Assembly: GCA_002316295.1 (NCBI GenBank)
Contig: DCDF01000285.1
Span: 1 to 5,620 of the forward strand
Length of the DNA stretch: 5,620 bases
DNA from: Syntrophaceae bacterium UBA1062
GTDB lineage: Bacteria > Desulfobacterota > Desulfomonilia > UBA1062
Reading direction: 5' to 3'
Of the stretch, positions 4,541 through 5,620 are shown piece by piece. A program made the position numbers and the translations under genes. The notes under the pieces are model-generated. The model was given only the letters and a program-made list of their open reading frames with translations. It ran no database searches and was not told the DNA's origin. Within the stretch, counting starts at the first letter, position 1. Every line of letters begins with the position of its first letter.

Positions 4541-5620
4541 TTGCAGTCGTGCATTCGGCGTGCCTGTGGGGGACGGATGCCTTGGGTGTTGTTGTGGAGG
4601 TCGATGTTCATGGGGGGCTTCCGAGCTTTTCCATCGTGGGTCTGCCCGACAATGTGGTCAAGGAGAGCAGAGAACGGGTCCGCGCAGCCATTATCAACTC
4701 GGGGCTCGAGTTTCCGCCTCGGCGCATCACCGTCAATCTCGCTCCTGTAGACCGCAAGAAGGAAGGCGGGGTCTTCGACCTCCCCATCTGCATCGCCGTT
4801 CTCACCGCACTGGGCGTGGTCCCGCGGGATAGGGCCTCTGACCTGCTGTTCGTGGGCGAGCTCGGCCTCGATGGGGGCGTGAGGCCGGTGAGGGGTGTGA
4901 TTTCGTCCGCCTTCCTTGCGATGGAAAGCGGCCTGAAGGGAATCGTTTGCCCGGAAGCGAACGCAGCCGAGGCAGCTCTTTCCGGCACGAATGTCTGGCC
5001 GGTGAAGGATCTCAAGGAGATCGTCCAATTTCTTAAGGGCTCGCTGCCCGAGCCCTTTATCCCGGCCGAGTGCCAGGCGGCCGCCGGTAAAGACGGCCTC
5101 CTCGATCTCTCGGACATCATCGGCCAGGCCATGCCGAAGCGCGCTCTGGAGATCGCGGCGGCAGGCTCGCACAATCTGCTTTTTCTCGGCCCTCCCGGCG
5201 CGGGCAAGTCCATGCTGGCAAAGCGCCTGCCCACGATCCTGCCCGAGCTCTCGCAGAGGGAATTTCTCGAATGCACCCGCGTCTACTCGGCCGCGGGGAG
5301 GCTCTCTTCGTTCGGAGTCAAGACAACCCGTCCCTTCCGCTCGCCCCACCACACCATTTCGGATGCGGGGCTCATCGGCGGAGGGGGTACGCCCTCGCCG
5401 GGAGAAGTCACGCTGTCGCACAACGGCGTCCTCTTCCTGGACGAGCTGCCCGAGTTCAGACGCAGCGCCCTCGAAGCCTTGCGTCAGCCTCTCGAAGATG
5501 GGCGCGTCATCATCTCCCGGGCCAATACCTCACTGGCCTTCCCGGCCAGGTTTCAGCTCATCGGTGCGATGAATCCCTGTCCCTGCGGGTTTCTCGGGCA
5601 TCCTTGCCGCGAGTGCAGAT
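4537..5620 (+). CDS. comM: ComM/YifB, Mg-chelatase-like AAA+ ATPase (5' portion; runs off the window)
   Basis: Cytoplasmic AAA+ ATPase of the YifB/ComM family; in Vibrio cholerae ComM is a hexameric helicase that promotes branch migration when transforming DNA integrates. The visible 361 codons are about 70% of a typical 500-residue protein, with no internal stop. Residues 1-170 are the Lon-S5-like ChlI domain: LPSFSIVGLPD (28-38), VKESRERVRAAI (41-52), NLAPVDRKKEGGVFDLPI (67-84) and VGELGLDGGVRPVRG (106-120). The ATPase domain follows: DIIGQ (193-197), Walker A GPPGAGKS (218-225), RPFRSPHHTIS, Walker B LFLDE (299-303) with ELPEF, and sensor-1 Asn346 in AMNPCPCGF. Cys348, 350, 357 and 360 form a CxC...CxxC set that may bind metal. 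The start MIAVVHSA matches the family N-terminus, so ATG 4537 is well supported despite lacking a ribosome site. The C-terminal part lies outside the window. Confidence 0.96.
   Translation, partial: MIAVVHSACLWGTDALGVVVEVDVHGGLPSFSIVGLPDNVVKESRERVRAAIINSGLEFPPRRITVNLAPVDRKKEGGVFDLPICIAVLTALGVVPRDRASDLLFVGELGLDGGVRPVRGVISSAFLAMESGLKGIVCPEANAAEAALSGTNVWPVKDLKEIVQFLKGSLPEPFIPAECQAAAGKDGLLDLSDIIGQAMPKRALEIAAAGSHNLLFLGPPGAGKSMLAKRLPTILPELSQREFLECTRVYSAAGRLSSFGVKTTRPFRSPHHTISDAGLIGGGGTPSPGEVTLSHNGVLFLDELPEFRRSALEALRQPLEDGRVIISRANTSLAFPARFQLIGAMNPCPCGFLGHPCRECR

Noticed and set aside
4528..5421. 297-codon minus-strand open frame opposite comM
   Set aside because: Arg/Gly-rich shadow; the plus strand encodes ComM with Walker A, Walker B and ChlI motifs over the same bases.
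1..5620. Mobile element, CRISPR array, tRNA/rRNA, toxin-antitoxin or defence cassette
   Set aside because: No transposase, integrase, direct-repeat array, cloverleaf-like sequence or small paired genes were seen on either strand; all six genes belong to widespread chromosomal families.

Overview
The window is a compact stretch of bacterial chromosome, GC-rich by eye, with six protein genes and short intergenic gaps (none above 125 bases). Gene content and protein style (class-3-type aldehyde dehydrogenase, SixA, a DUF72 protein, a PEBP/YbhB-like protein, a PflX-type radical SAM protein and ComM) fit an anaerobic Gram-negative bacterium, perhaps a Desulfobacterota (former Deltaproteobacteria) lineage. 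That placement is only an inference; nothing in the window fixes the taxon.

Layout. Bases 5-1378 on the minus strand hold an intact NAD(P)-dependent aldehyde dehydrogenase. It diverges from everything to its right across a 123-bp regulatory gap (1379-1501) with an AT-rich promoter-like patch. On the plus strand, sixA (1502-1963) and a DUF72 gene (1987-2700) are 23 bp apart and look like a two-gene operon. A 126-bp gap with a promoter-like element precedes a PEBP-family gene (2827-3375), which carries a probable export signal and a second, well-equipped internal start. A good intrinsic terminator (3381-3412) closes that unit. A stand-alone radical SAM protein (3500-4447) follows. Last comes comM/yifB, the AAA+ branch-migration helicase of natural transformation (4537 onward), cut by the window edge after 361 codons.

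The genes do not form an evident single pathway. They read as a run of housekeeping or stress-type genes in several small transcription units: aldehyde oxidation, phosphohistidine turnover, a poorly understood TIM-barrel protein, a PEBP-fold protein, radical chemistry on an unknown target, and DNA uptake/recombination. There is no mobile element, CRISPR array, RNA gene, toxin-antitoxin pair or defence cassette. I do not think an undescribed multi-gene system is present. The points worth a second look are small: the possible leaderless or mini-ORF-coupled start of comM, the dual start of the PEBP protein, a symmetric element inside the PEBP promoter, and the uncharacterised radical SAM protein.
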